Source: Aegilops tauschii subsp. strangulata (Eukaryota > Streptophyta > Magnoliopsida > Poales > Poaceae). From it: a stretch of 64,000 nucleotides of DNA. The position numbers and the translations under genes were made by a program. The stretch covers positions 142,740,885-142,804,884 of the forward strand of contig NC_053038.3 in the NCBI RefSeq assembly GCF_002575655.3, read 5' to 3'. The notes beneath the pieces are model-generated. The model worked only from the letters and a program-made list of their open reading frames with translations, had not been told where the DNA came from and ran no database searches. Positions 9,237 through 20,496 of this stretch are shown in pieces. Position 1 is the stretch's first letter; the number at the start of each line of letters is the position of its first letter.

Positions 9237-10394
9237 TGCCGGTGTACAAAAGTAGGGGTCCCTTTTTGCACCCATTTACTTGTGCATGGGCAGTCGCAGC
9301 CCCACACCCCTGGCCACGCTTGGCGGGGTAGAGGAAGCAAAGGCACAAGACAACCAGACCAACGCCAAGCCGGAAACACAAAGAGCAGAAGGGCGAGGTG
9401 GACACCCCCGTCAAGGCCCTTGCCGGGGCGGCCTCCACAGCCCCAGCAAGAGCCTTGCCGGCGCAACTTGCCCAACGCCAGCAGGGCTGCCACCCTTGAG
9501 CCTGAGAGTTCCGACGCCCTCAACCACACCGGAACCAAAGCTCGGCAGGCGCCTCCATGGTGGCATGCAGATCTTTGTGAAGACCAAGGGCATACAAGAC
9601 TGGATAAATAACCAGAAGACGAAGATCCTCGGCAAGATCCTTGCCAAGGATACCCACGAGACCCCCGACAAGCCCCTTGTCGGGGACGACCACGACGCCA
9701 CGGCAAGACCCTTGTCGCGGCCCCGGCAAGACTCTTGCCGAAGACATCCGCGGGGCCGCAGCCAGGGCCACATCTGCCAAACATCCGCCGTCGTTCCCAT
9801 GCAGCTGCCAGCCCACCAACTAGGCGAACACCTGTGTGGCGACGTGTGGCCTCTAGGCCAACTCAGCAAGCACCTGCATGCTGGCATGCAGATCTTCGTG
9901 AAGGCTCTGCCACCACACCAACTCAGCAGCCAGCCAGCGTGGCACTACCCGCCTCGTCAGTTCGGACGCGCGTCGAAGCCAAGCGAGGCAGCGACAGCTG
10001 GGATGAGCTTCCTTGCCGTCCCCGATAAAGCAAGAAGGGCACGTCGGCAGCACATTAAATGCGTTTATCCTACGGTGCCAGAGGATAGACTCAACCACTG
10101 TATAGCTTTCCACCTCCTGTGTGCCACTATGGCAGCCCCTTTGTGTATAAAAGGAGGCCCGCGACATACTGGGAGAGGATTCAGACTTTTTGGACCCTGC
10201 ACGCCTTGTAGCTAGTCCAAGAACATGAGATAAACAGAAACTAGCAGGAGTAGGGTATTACGCGTCACTTGCGGCCCGAACCTGGATAAACCCCCTGCGT
10301 TGCTCTCTCAATCCCGCTCTTTCGAAAGCCCCGCGCCCGCCAACCGTAGCAAAAGGGATTCCTCGTGATCCCGTAGGTGTCGTTTCCCTCGACA
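9237..10394 (+). repeat. 5' LTR of outer Tat element
   Basis: Begins TGCCGGTGTACAAAAG (the 3' copy has TGTCGG, so one substitution) and ends CCCTCGACA. It contains a TATA box TATAAAAG at 10145-10152 and many copies of the dyad CCGGCAAG/CTTGCCGG. Directly downstream TCTTTGGCGCACCAGGTAGG is the expected primer-binding region. Confidence 0.9.
10145..10152 (+). promoter_or_regulatory. LTR TATA box (TATAAAAG)
   Basis: TATAAAAG followed by GAGGCCCGCG; the same box is at 30685-30692 in the 3' LTR. This is the likely core promoter of the outer element, with transcription starting about 30 bp downstream. Confidence 0.6.
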
Positions 10395-10470
10395 TCTTTG
10401 GCGCACCAGGTAGGGGGCGCAAGCTGTGAAAATCAGGTTTGAAGGTTAGCACACCGACTTCATCATCACC

Positions 10471-10572
10471 ATGGCTCCCAATAGAAAGGGGATCACAGTG
10501 ATCGGCTTGTCCGGGGCCGGCCCGTCCGCGCAAGTGCGAGCAGGCGACCGGGTGCCCACGGATTTGGCCGGG
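10471..10572 (+). pseudogene. Outer Tat gag, N-terminal piece, cut by nested element
   Basis: ATG at 10471 opens MAPNRKGITVIGLSGAGPSA and continues to VPTDLAG, where the inner element starts at 10573. The frame resumes at 21209. Gag forms the virus-like particle that packages element RNA. This start is chosen because it is the first ATG after the leader and reads directly into the split gag. Confidence 0.65.
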
Positions 10573-11053
10573 TGAGGGAGTCCTGGACTAAGGGGTCCTC
10601 GGGCGTCCGGCCTGTTAGCCATGGGCCGGACTGATGGGCTATGAAGATACGAAGACCGAAGACTGCACCCGTGTCCGGATGGGACTCTCCTTGGCATGGA
10701 AGGCAAGCTTGGCGACCGGATATGTAGATTCCTTTCTTTGTAACTGACCTTGTGTAACCCTAGATCCTCCCGGTGCCTATATAAACCGGAGGACTTAGTC
10801 CGGAAAGGATAGATACTCATTACCATAGTCATACAGGCTAGACTTCTAGGGTTTAGCTATTACGATCTCGTGGTAGATCAACTCTTGTAATACTCATATT
10901 CATCAAGATCAATCAAGCAGGAAGTAGGGTATTACCTCCATAGACAGGGCCCGAACCTGGGTAAACATCGTGTCCCCTGTCTCCTGTTACCATCGACCTT
11001 AGATGCATAGTTCGGGACCCCCTACCCGAGATCCGCTGGTTTTGACACCGACA
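10573..11053 (+). repeat. 5' LTR of inner Tat element
   Basis: TGAGGGAGTCCTGG to TTTGACACCGACA, 481 bp, with TATA box CTATATAAAC near 10780. The following TTGGTGCTTTCATTGAGAG is the expected primer-binding region. Confidence 0.9.
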
Positions 11054-11263
11054 TTGGTGCTTTCATTGAGAGTTCCACTTTGCCGTCGACACCAGGATCG
11101 ATGACTCGCCTCGTCCTTAAAGACAATATCACTACCGGAGGAGAACTAGCGCCAGGCCAAACCCTCCGGTTGGGCAGCTTTACCATGACCGCCCGTTCGG
11201 CCGTTAAGCCGACGATGACCCATCGAAAATCCTCTTCGTATCGACCCCAAACACTCCAAGCAG

Positions 11264-11650
11264 ATGGATCCGGTGGAGTTGTCATCTTTAAACGAGCTCC
11301 TGGATCATATCGCCGCCCTGGGAATCGCCAAAGATTATGATCGGATCGGGCTTAAACCCGACCAAAGAGAAATCAAATCTCCACCGATCACCCACCAGAT
11401 AGCGGTAGTAGAGGAGAAAGACGACGACTCTTCCCCTATACTGAAGACGAACTTTGTCCGGATCGCCGACCCTATAGAGCCGGATACTCACCCACAGAAG
11501 GAGGTGACCGGCCTTCCGAACATAGAATCGGATGGCAGGCAAAGGCAACCAGAAGATACTCCGGAGCCCGGACTGTTAAGTCCGGAAAACTTCAGACTCC
11601 GGATCATCGATCGGGTCAGGGCCCAGATCCAATTCCACCCACAAACCTAG
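11264..11650 (+). pseudogene. Inner Tat gag, N-terminal part
   Basis: ATG 11264 opens MDPVELSSLNELLDHIAALG and runs 128 codons to a stop at 11648-11650. The sequence is acidic and low in recognisable motifs, as in the N-terminal gag region of this family. Immediately downstream, in another frame, typical gag capsid sequence resumes (HHFWARFLLVKDKVKDC, about 11695-11745). Compared with related elements much of the capsid region between them is missing, suggesting an internal deletion near 11650-11680. Confidence 0.6.
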
Positions 11651-11689
11651 ACATAAGCGCTCTCACGAGCATACAACAACAGTTTCTGG

Positions 11690-12948
11690 AAACGGTCCAC
11701 CACTTCTGGGCCAGATTCCTCCTTGTCAAGGACAAGGTTAAAGATTGCCGCGACGAGGACGCGATATCAATGTTCCGCAACAATTGCCTGAATGAAGGAA
11801 TCCTCAACGCCATTAATCGCCGCCGCATGCTACACTTTGCTGACTTGGCAACTATCATACAGAAGTACAGTGCAATGGAAAGCGCCTGGAGGGATCAGGC
11901 AGCTTGTTGGGAGCCATCGCTCCCAACTCAACCACTGGTCCAGGCGAAAAGGGCGCATCCTCGTGACGCGCCCAGTCCAATAGCCAAGAAATACAAACCC
12001 ATTATGCGGCGCGGAACCGTTCTGGAGGGATGGCTCGATGCCCCATGCAAAATACAAACAATACTGGATACCATACCAACCCACAGCCTTAGAGCATGTT
12101 GGATACTCCGGCAGGTGGCCAAAAGCGGCGAGGACATCCTTACCAAAGACACCCCAGAGCAACACCCTCCAGAAGACGACGACCCCAGAGTACTGACGGT
12201 CTTTGAGACGTTCGCTTCAAACAATAAGCGCAAAAGGGCACTTCGCGGCCTTGCCGAAGTCTGTCAAATCGCCACAGTAAACCCTTGGAATGACACGGCT
12301 ATAACCTTTAATGCCGGCGATGAACCAAAATACAGAACAGTCCAAGCACCAGCCGCTTTAGTCCCCAGCCCCATCGTGGACGGCTTTCGACTCACCAAGG
12401 TCCTCATGGACGGTGGCAGCGGACTAAACCTCATCTATGAGGATACACTCCACAAAATGGAAATAGACAGGAGCCGCATCAAGCAAAGCAGCACGACCTT
12501 TCGAGGAATCATTCCCAGTCGGGAGGCGCGGTGTGCGGGAAAAATCACACTTGGCGTGGTATTCGGCATGCCGGAGAATTATCAGTTTGAAGAGATCACC
12601 TTCCAAGTGGCTCCTATCAGCAGCGGATACCACGCCCTGTTGGGGCGGGATGCTTTTACACGCTTCCAAGCTATACCTCATTATGGGTATGTGAAGCTCA
12701 AAATGCGAGGACCAAACGGCATAATCACTCTTGCCAGTGATCCGGACATAGCACTCCGCGCCGAAAACAAAACCGCATCCCTGGCCCTTGAGGAATTATC
12801 TGAAGCCCTCGCGACCGAAGAATTAACCGCACTGCGCTCCATGGTGGAGACCCAAATCCACCTCCTTCAAACCGGCAGAAGAAATAGTCAAATTCCAGGT
12901 CCACCAAATGGACCCCAAGAAGACAGCATCAATTGGAGCACAACTTGA
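11690..12948 (+). pseudogene. Inner Tat gag C-terminus and aspartic protease
   Basis: The open frame (internal Met at 11770) encodes the rest of the gag (NAINRRRMLHFADLATIIQK, a His/Asp-rich linker, NNKRKRALRGL) and then a retroviral-type protease with its active-site loop VLMDGGSGLNLI at about residue 215 of the 392-residue frame and the flap-following ALLGRDAF motif at about 295. The protease would mature the gag-pol polyprotein. The frame ends in LQTGRRNSQIPGPPNG and stops at 12948. The correct continuation starts in another frame at 12908, so a frameshift separates protease and RT. Confidence 0.7.
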
Positions 12949-13866
12949 CCCAACTGTCGACGCCGCACTAAGGGATTTCCTTCGCGAAAACTGGGATATA
13001 TTCGCCTGGCACCCTTCTGACATGCCTGGAATCCCACGTGAGTTTGCCGAACATAGCCTTAACATCCTAAAGGGATACAAACCAATCAAACAAGCACTGC
13101 GGCGTTTTTCGAGCCCAAACGCCAAACTATGGGGGAGGAGCTGGCCAAGCTAATTGAGACCGGATTCATCAGAGAGATAAAACACCCTGACTGGCTGGCA
13201 AACCTGGTGATGGTACCAAAGAAGGACAAATCCTGGCGGTTATGCGTCGATTTTAAAGACCTCAATAAGGCTTGCCCTAAGGATCCCTTCCCCCTCCCCC
13301 GCATTGATCAAATCATTGACGCTACCGCAGGACATGACTCACTGTGTTTCCTTGATGCATATGCCGGATACCATCAAATCAAAATGAAGGAGTTCGATCA
13401 AGCTGCAACAGCATTCATTACCCCATATGGGCCATTCTGCTTCAACACCATGCCCTTCGGGCTCAAAAACACCGGCGCCACATACCAACACATGATTCAA
13501 ACATGCCTGGAGAAACAGATCGGAAAGACAGTTGAAGCTTATGTGGATGATGTCGTCATCAAGACTAAGCATGTCGAAACACTGATAGACAATTTATGTC
13601 TCACATTTGATAACCTCCGCGCGTATGACATTAAGCTCAATCCGGAAACGTGTGTTTTCGGCGTCCCTGCTGGAAAACTGCTGGGCTTCATCATTTCCAA
13701 CAGAGGAATTGAAGCAAATCCAGCCAAAATCCGAGCTCTGTCACAATTGGCTACGCCAACAGACCTTAAACAAGTCCAAAAGCTCGCAGGTTGCGTGGCA
13801 GCTCTAAGCCGCTTTATCTCCAGATTGGGAGAAAAGGCACTGCCACTCTATCGCCTTCTACGGTGA
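12908..13866 (+). pseudogene. Inner Tat reverse transcriptase
   Basis: Two overlapping frames make the RT: 12908-13153 (TASIGAQLDPTVDAALRDFL, the pre-RT linker) and 13129-13866. The second holds the fingers and palm motifs: WRLCVDFKDLNKACPKDPFP, FLDAYAGYHQIKM (first catalytic Asp), FNTMPFGLKNTGATYQ, AYVDDVVIKT (YVDD catalytic pair) and GKLLGFIIS. The frames meet near 13100-13130 (one frameshift), and a TGA at 13864-13866 stops the chain at LPLYRLLR just before RNase H. The reaction is copying element RNA into cDNA in cytoplasmic particles. Confidence 0.82.
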
Positions 13867-14450
13867 ACCGATCACTTCGCGTGGACGGACGTGGCAACAG
13901 CCGGACTGGAGGAAATAAAAACCCTTCTTGCGAGCAACCCAATCCTGACCGCGCCAAACGTCGGCGAACCGATGTTATTATACATATCGGCAACACATCA
14001 GGTGGAGAGCGCCTTCTCGTCGTTGAACGAGAACAGGACGGACACAAATTCCCGCTTCCGAAGCCAGTATACTACGTATCCACTGTCCTTACACCATGCA
14101 AATCCTGGTACCCCCATTATCAAAAGATAGCATATGCGGTCTTCATGGCATCCCGAAAGCTCCGTCACTACCTCCAGGAGTGTTCGATTACGGTGGCTTC
14201 GGAAGTACCACTCAATGACATTATAAACAACCGTGATGCCACGGGCTGGATTGCCAAATGGGCCATCGAGCTCCTCCCATTTGATATTACATACAAACCA
14301 CGTCGAGCTATTAAATCCCAAGTATTGCCTGACTTCGTCGCCGAATGGACAGAGGCCGAACTCCCTAAAGAGTACGGCACATATTCCAATTGGGTTATGT
14401 ATTTTGATGGCTCCAAAATGCTGGCGGGGCTAGGGCGGGCGTCATTTTAA
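13867..14450 (+). pseudogene. Inner Tat RNase H and start of second RNase H
   Basis: After the stop, sequence reading TAGLEEIKTLLASNPILTAP and then, in a shifted frame, PKPVYYVSTVLTPCKSWYPH and AVFMASRKLRHYLQECSITV is the connection and retroviral-type RNase H, with LNDIINNRDATGWIAKWAIE at its end. EYGTYSNWVMYFDGSKML opens the archaeal-type RNase H with its first catalytic Asp, then a frameshift truncates it at about 14440. At least two frameshifts lie between 13890 and 14450. Confidence 0.7.
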
Positions 14451-14533
14451 CGTCACCTACTAGAGACGTCGTCCAGTACGTACTCCAAATACAATACACA
14501 GACTCCAACAATGCAGCCGAATACGAGGCCTTA

Positions 14534-15418
14534 TTGCATGGTCTCTGGATGGCTGTCTCCATGGGCATACAACGCCTAGAAGTGCGTGGGGACTCAAACC
14601 TTGCAATATTTCAAATAAATGGAGACTTCGACGCCAAGGATCCGAAGATGGCAGCTTATCGTAATGCCATCATAAAAATGTCGGCCCGGTTTGAGGGGCT
14701 CGAGTTCCATCATGTGGCTCGAGAAAGTAATCAAGCAGCGGACATTCTTGCTTGTATCGGCGCTAAGCGCGACCCCGTCCCGCCTAATATATTTCTGGAA
14801 AGGCTTTTTAAGCCATCCGTGGTGTGGCAGGGGGAAAACGGCAACACTAGTCCGGATCCAAACATAACCCCAGATTCTGAAAACACTGACATCATCAGAG
14901 GCTCAGCCACCGAAATAATACCGTCGGCGCATCTCATCATGGCAGTCATTGCCCCATGGACCGAACCCTTCCTGGCCTACCTTAACAGGAAGGAGCTTCT
15001 TGAGGACCAGAATGAGGCCCGCCGCATTGTCCGGCGTTCGAAGGCCTACAAGGTTCACGATGGAGAGCTCTATAAGAAAAGCGCTACCGGAGTCCTTCAA
15101 AGATGTATCCCTGAGGAGGAGGAGGGGCGGCATCTCCAGGCTAAGATTCATGCTGGTCTCGACGGGCACCACGCCGCAGCTCAGGCCCTTGTTAGCAAGG
15201 CCTTCCGTACAGGATTCTATTGGCCGACGGCCCGAGCGGATGCACAGGACCTTGTCCAACGTTGCGTTGGATGCCAACTCTTCGCCAACCAAAGCCATAT
15301 GCCCCCACCGCCCTACAAACAATCCCCATCACTTGGCCTTTTGCGGTCTGGGGACTGGATATGGTTGGACCCCTTAAAGGAGAAAGCCATAAGAAAAAAT
15401 ATTTGCTCGTCATGGTGA
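14534..15418 (+). pseudogene. Inner Tat archaeal-type RNase H (C-terminal part) and integrase zinc domain
   Basis: The frame begins inside the second RNase H, preceded by AAEYEALLHG (catalytic Glu, about 14515-14545), and has EVRGDSNLAIFQI (third catalytic Asp) and RESNQAADILA (final Asp). It continues through a linker into the integrase H2C2 zinc finger (KIHAGLDGHHAAAQALVSKA with FYWPTARADAQDLVQRCVGCQ). The normal His pair before GHH is partly altered. The end is frameshifted at about 15330 into the core domain. Confidence 0.72.
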
Positions 15419-15785
15419 ACAAATTCACCAAGTGGATAGAGGCTAAACCAGTTAAAACGGCTGAGTCCGGGACAGTAATAGACTTTATATCCGGTGTCGT
15501 ACACCATTACAGTGTTCCGCACAGCATCATCACTGATAACGGCTCCAATTTCACAGCCGACAAAGTGAAAACCTGGTGCGCTAATCTGGGCATTAAGCTC
15601 GATTATGCCTCTGTATATCATCCACAAACAAACGGTCAAGTCGAAAGAGCCAATGGTCTTATTATGAGCGGCATTAAGCCTAGACTAGTGCGGTCTTTGA
15701 AAGAGTCAGACAAGCACTGGGTTGAGGAGCTCGACTCCGTACTCTGGGGGCTGCGGACCATGCCCAATCGCACTACCGGGAAGTT
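15320..15785 (+). pseudogene. Inner Tat integrase catalytic core, first part
   Basis: The frame around 15328-15785 encodes the DDE core: ITWPFAVWGLDMVGPLKG (first Asp), IITDNGSNFTADKVK (second Asp), YHPQTNGQVERANGLIM (Glu). It reaches [13 protein letters not shown] and is then interrupted by foreign DNA. Integrase inserts the cDNA into chromosomes. All three catalytic residues are present on this side of the break. Confidence 0.8.
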
Positions 15786-16423
15786 TTTTATTTGCATTCA
15801 CGCCTTTTAGAAAGAGCCGCTAAATTAAATTCTCTTTTAGGTGAAGGAAGTATGACCGCTTTACCACAGTCCGTCCGGTTAAGCATTGGGGAGCTGATAG
15901 GTCGAACGGAGTGGTGCTAGAGCTCTAAAGTGGCTCTAAATATCCATTTCTTTGATTTTCACAATCAGGCTCAAAGTCTTTGTTGGACACGTTTTTTAAT
16001 AGCAAACAAGGGCTCTGCCTAATGCATTCAGAACCGCACATTTGCATTCCGGAATAGAACTGCTTTGCTATTAAATGGAAGTCCAATCATAGGCAAATTC
16101 CTATCGGCCATATCAGTTGGAAAAAGAAGAGGCAAATTCCTACCGGCCAGAATCTGGAGAAGAACAAAAAAAGAATGGTTCCGCTTACTCACAACTCAGA
16201 GGGGATGCCGCTTACTACTCAAATCCAAGGAATTGCAAAAGTTGCTGCGCTCCCTAGACCAGTACCATTTAGTTAGGTAGGGACAATCAATCCATAGTTA
16301 CGGGAATAACGGAATGCATGGGGATAAAAAATATAGAAAAATGAAGATTTTCTATGAAATCCTTTCTTTCCATAGATGTATCTGGTCTGAGACGGTACAG
16401 TACTCTACGAGAGGAATGCAATG
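15781..16423 (+). other. Organelle-derived insert (plastid atpA piece plus unidentified DNA) within integrase
   Basis: Between integrase codons reading ...PNRTTG and GCTPFFMVYG lie about 640 bp of non-retroelement DNA. Bases 15783-15867 translate in one frame as [20 protein letters not shown] followed by MTALP, a signature of the chloroplast ATP synthase alpha subunit (AtpA). Base composition and codon use also look plastid-like. The remaining ~550 bp (15868-16423) I cannot identify; its style also suggests organellar DNA. Both junctions share GGGA (accGGGA|agtt and aatGGGA|tgca), pointing to microhomology-mediated repair of a break. Confidence 0.75.
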
Positions 16424-16822
16424 GGATGCACACCTTTCTTCATGGTGTACGGCGTAGAGGCAGTACTACCCTGCGACATTATTCATGACTCACCTCGAGT
16501 GCGCATGTACGAAGAGAGAGAGGCCGAGCTCGATCGGCAGGACAACTTAGATGCCCTGGAGGAGGAGTGCGACGTCGCAAAAGCCCATTCCGCATTTTCT
16601 CAACAACAAGCTCGCAGGTATCAAAGCAGAGAGGTGCGGGCCAAAACTTACAACGTCGGCGAACTCGTTCTGCGCCTGCCGGAGAAGAAAAAGGACAAAC
16701 TCAAGCCCAAGTGGGAGGGTCCCTTCATCATCGACGAAGTTCTCACTGGAGGGGCGTACCGCCTGCGTGATGCGTCAGACAATCGATTAGAGCCGAACCC
16801 CTGGAACGCGGCCAGACTCTGA
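16424..16822 (+). pseudogene. Inner Tat integrase C-terminal part
   Basis: The frame from 16421 resumes the integrase directly after the insert: CTPFFMVYGVEAVLPCDI, then a charged helical stretch (EEREAELDRQDNLDALEEEC) and a chromatin- or DNA-binding C-terminal domain (YNVGELVLRLPEKKKDKLKP, KWEGPFIIDEVL, YRLRDASDNRLEPNPWNAAR). It stops at 16820-16822, one or two residues short of the usual family end. The ATG at 16421 belongs partly to the insert and is not a real start. Confidence 0.8.
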
Positions 16823-17835
16823 AGATTCTATGCCTAGCGCAGAAATCTTTGTTCGTCTCCTTCCCCCTATTATTTCCATCATTTTTTCACTCTCTTTTCG
16901 TTTTTAGCTTTAAAAGCTTTCGTGCGGTTAGACCGTACACCCCCGACGCATACATCTTGAAGTATGTACGTCTATTATACCTGGGGGCTTCTTGGACAGA
17001 AGTTTGCTATTGTTATTTTCCGAGCATCAAACTCTTCACATATGCGTTTTCTCCCATATGTACCTTTTCTTCGCCATTATATGCATCGATATGACTTAAG
17101 TTTTGGCCAAGCTGTGTTACCTGGCTCCTGTGCTTATGGCCTACGTTCCCGTTAGTTCGGCTAGGGCATAAAGGGAGCACCTCTGCGATTGTTACTGCCG
17201 GGTCATCCGGATGTATACCTCAGACTGGGTGAAGCCGAAAGCTAGCGTTCTTAAGGGAATATTCGGTCGGTGAACTAAAGATGCTTTTGCATTCGTCCCA
17301 TCGTGAACCCCCAGAAGCTATACACATTGTGATTTCTTCATCACAGTTCGGACATGCACACCCAGGGAAAGGAACCCTTAACGGAACTATTCTCTCGGGA
17401 GGATGTTTCTTACACTCTTAATGTAATATAACATAACTAGCCGGATAATTGTCTGTTCAAGCAACTATTACCCCTACGTCTGGTTTCCACGCATACCCCG
17501 GTTTCTTTTGCCGCTCAGGTATTCGGAAACACTCCGCACCTTCGGGTCGAGAGATCGAAGCGAAAAGGTCGGCCATGACAATCGTTTTACAATCCAGCTA
17601 GAAGGAAAAATACAGTCACTTAGGACTTAAAAACTTCCTCCTTTATACCGTCCAACAGGCGGTCTAATTTACAATCCTGTTGGGAGTATCTAACAGCCAC
17701 CTCTACTTGGCCATATACTAAACTAATGGGAATTACTTCCCCATTTGACCCTAGCCGTCCGACCCGGGCCATGTGATTCGGATCCAGCTTGGTATATCGT
17801 GTTTTTACCATGGCCCAGGCCTCTCGCGCACCCTC
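16823..17835. other. Inner element 3' non-coding region
   Basis: No sense-strand gene is seen between integrase and the antisense gene. The sequence has the mixed pyrimidine-rich character typical of the spacer in Tat elements. The antisense gene's 3' end may extend into it. Confidence 0.5.
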
Positions 17836-20414
17836 TCAGCAAGCCGATATCTTCCATAGTCGGATACGCCGCCGCGCTCCCTTGGATAGCTCTACAAGCT
17901 TCTCCATATTCCCTGGAGGGGAGTCGGATGGCCATAAGGCCTTGGCTACACTCTGCATGGCCTGCCGAGCTTGCTCGTGCAACTGCGACAGCCCTTGCAG
18001 GAGATCACTTGATGATCCGGACACCTCCTCTTCGGGACGGCCCGTCAACATACCTGCAATCATAGCTATATCAGCTACTTTTTCCTCCAAATTATTATAA
18101 AGTAAGATCCGGCCACGTAATGAATATGCCGCCTCGCAGCTTTTTATTCTCCTTCACAGAGTCGACTAGCTGGGCCCGCACATCTTTCAGTTCTTCGCCC
18201 AGTTTGGTGTTGAGTCCTGGAGTTTGTTTTTCTCCTCTCTGACTCGGTCCAGGATATGCTCGCCTGCGGCGTGTAGTCTTTTTGCCTCTTTCTCTCCCAC
18301 TTGAGCGGTTTTCAACTTCTCTTCAAGTTGACCTGATGATCCTATTATGAGATAAGCAACAGTATTAGCACAGCTACTGTATAATTGTTATTCCTCGATG
18401 GAGGGGATCCTTACCAGAAGATGCCTTCTTGGACTCTTTCGGTTTGACGGTAGAAGCATTTAGCTATGTCCGACACTGCTCCAGCTCTTGAGCTAGCAGG
18501 TTGTTCCTCTCCGTCAGAACCTGGTTATACATCAATCCTTAAATCACTTGTGCCAACTGCTTTCAGTCTCGGGGGCTACTAGCATGTGCTTATCCTTTTC
18601 GGACAAAATAAACCTTACCCGCACATCTGTTAAATGCTGCTTTGTGGCTCTACCAAGCCCATCTCAAGCAGCTCAGATGTATGCGTCAGCCGAGCTGAAG
18701 GCATCAAACGCCTCTTTCGAATAGCGGGGGTCTCGTAAAATGGCCCTCCAATGCTGATGATTCATGGCGCTCTCCACTTCCGAGTTGGTGACGGACATAT
18801 TTTCCGAACCCTCGGCCGAAGGATAGTCCGGCGTCACTCCCATATCGGTCCCCGTCCCCTCGGCTGGGGCTGGATCCTGGCTGCTAGGAGTATTACTGCC
18901 CAGACCCCCGGACACAGTCCGGCGGACTCTTTTCCTGATACGGGATAAACATGAAAGTCACAGTTGGAAGCGACTATTAAAAAAACATATTTTCAAACCC
19001 ATACCTCTTTGACAAGGGCCTGACCATGTCTTGCCTGCCTTCCTCTTCGAAGGCTTGCCCGGTGCGGGAGCCGCTCTCTTCGGCGTCGCTCCTGGAGTAG
19101 CACGGTATGTCGAACGCCTCCCCTTCGACGCACGAGACAGTGCGGTGGGTTAGGCGGAATGAGGGAATCCTTTCGGGGAAGATGCCTCGTGACTACTTAC
19201 GTGTGAAGCGGGGAGAAGACCAGGGTAATCGGCGATGATGGCCACTCCGGTGCCGTCGTAGCTCGCCTGGTAAAACACGCCATTCTCGAGCACCACGAAT
19301 ATATCCGGATCCTCTTCAAATCCAGGATCAAGGTCCTGATCGTAGACCTCGGGCTGCGGGGCGGGGCTGTAAAGCCCTTCCGAAATCTTTCGCCAGTGCT
19401 GTTTATCAATGGGTGAGTTAGTATTCATTAAACAGGGAGTGAAATGAGTAGAGCAGAAGAGCTGGGGGCTTACCCAGCTAGGAGGATTGTACATGGAATA
19501 TCCTTCTCTGTGCGTGATGCGCAGGAACTCCTCTTCCTCACCCTTGAACAGCTCAGCCAAAATTTTGGCTAGGGCGGCAGGGGTGTCCGGACCTTTCCTA
19601 CAGCAGCCGGAGGCGTCATCTTCCCCATTGTAGTTCTACATGGGAAGTCCTCTGTATTGGAGCGGCTGGACCCCCGCACTATGGAGGTCACCATTACTTC
19701 GACCATCGTATATCCGGACTGGGCGAGCGTCCTGATCTTGCTCAAGAGTTGGCGGACTTCCGCGCTATCTTCCTCCTCGAGGCTCCGAGGATGCCAGTTG
19801 TGGCGTTTCTTCAGAGGGACACTTGTAAACTTGGGGAGACCCCTCCGGACTGGATCTAGAAGTATGACATCCTCGATATAAAACCACTCAAAGGTCCACT
19901 TTTCAGACGCCTTCTTCGGCGTGCCGGATAGGTATCCGGTCTCGGCAATGTGCCATATTTTGGCTCCCCCCACTTCAAATATTGATCCTTCGTGGTTACG
20001 CGGGACAAGGTGGAACAGCTTTCCCCATAGTTCAAAATGGGCCTCAATACCTAGAAATAGTTCGCATAAAGCAACATAACCCGTGATGTGCAGAATGGAG
20101 GCTGGGGTAAAATTGTGCAACTGGAGGCCATAATACTCGAGAAGCCCTTAGAGGAATGGGTGAATTAGAAATCCCACGCCCCTCAGCAGATAGGGGACGA
20201 AGCACACTCGCTCTCCCGCGGACAAATTGGGGAAATCCTCCTCCTGGGTTTTGCCGTTGAGGGAGGCCAATCCTACTCGAACAGGGACCAGATCTGCAGG
20301 AGGGAGAAATCCCTGCGTTTGCAACTTCTCCAATTGGCTGTGGGACACAGAGCACCTCTCCCACTCGCCTCTCTCTAGGTTGGAATGGGAAGAGGAGCTG
20401 GGAATGTTAGCCAT
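17836..20414 (-). pseudogene. Antisense gene of inner Tat element, PF04195-like ('putative gypsy type transposon')
   Basis: On the minus strand ATG 20414 opens MANIPSSSSHSNLERGEWER and passes into ERVCFVPYLLRGVGFLIHPF and ASILHITGYVALCELFLGIE, AHFELWGKLFHLVP. This is the domain Pfam calls putative gypsy type transposon (Transposase_28, PF04195), found in grass Tat elements. C-terminal exons are acidic and coiled-coil-like (EEKVADIAMIAGMLTGRPEE). GT-AG introns are visible on this strand: 19399-19473 (75 bp) and further donors at about 19200 (GTAAGT) and 19007 (GTATGG). A TAA about 20148 and other lesions break it. The biochemical role of this family is not known to me; the name does not prove transposase activity. 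Confidence 0.7.
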
Positions 20415-20488
20415 GTTGGAATGGTCTTTCCTGGCAATCTCTGAGGATTTTCTCCGCGTGATGCCGAATGGATCTGAGATCCAATCTC

Positions 20489-20496
20489 TTTAAATA
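20489..20496 (-). promoter_or_regulatory. TATA-like box of the inner antisense gene (TATTTAAA)
   Basis: The minus strand reads CGTGTATTTAAAGAG 75 bp upstream of ATG 20414, normal plant core promoter spacing, and suggests the antisense gene had its own promoter inside the element, independent of the LTR. Confidence 0.5.

Noticed and set aside
9197..10215. Long frames in both strands inside the 5' LTR (195 and 311 codons), and their copies in the 3' LTR
   Set aside because: The two LTR copies do not keep the same frames, and the content is the CCGGCAAG dyad repeat; not genes.
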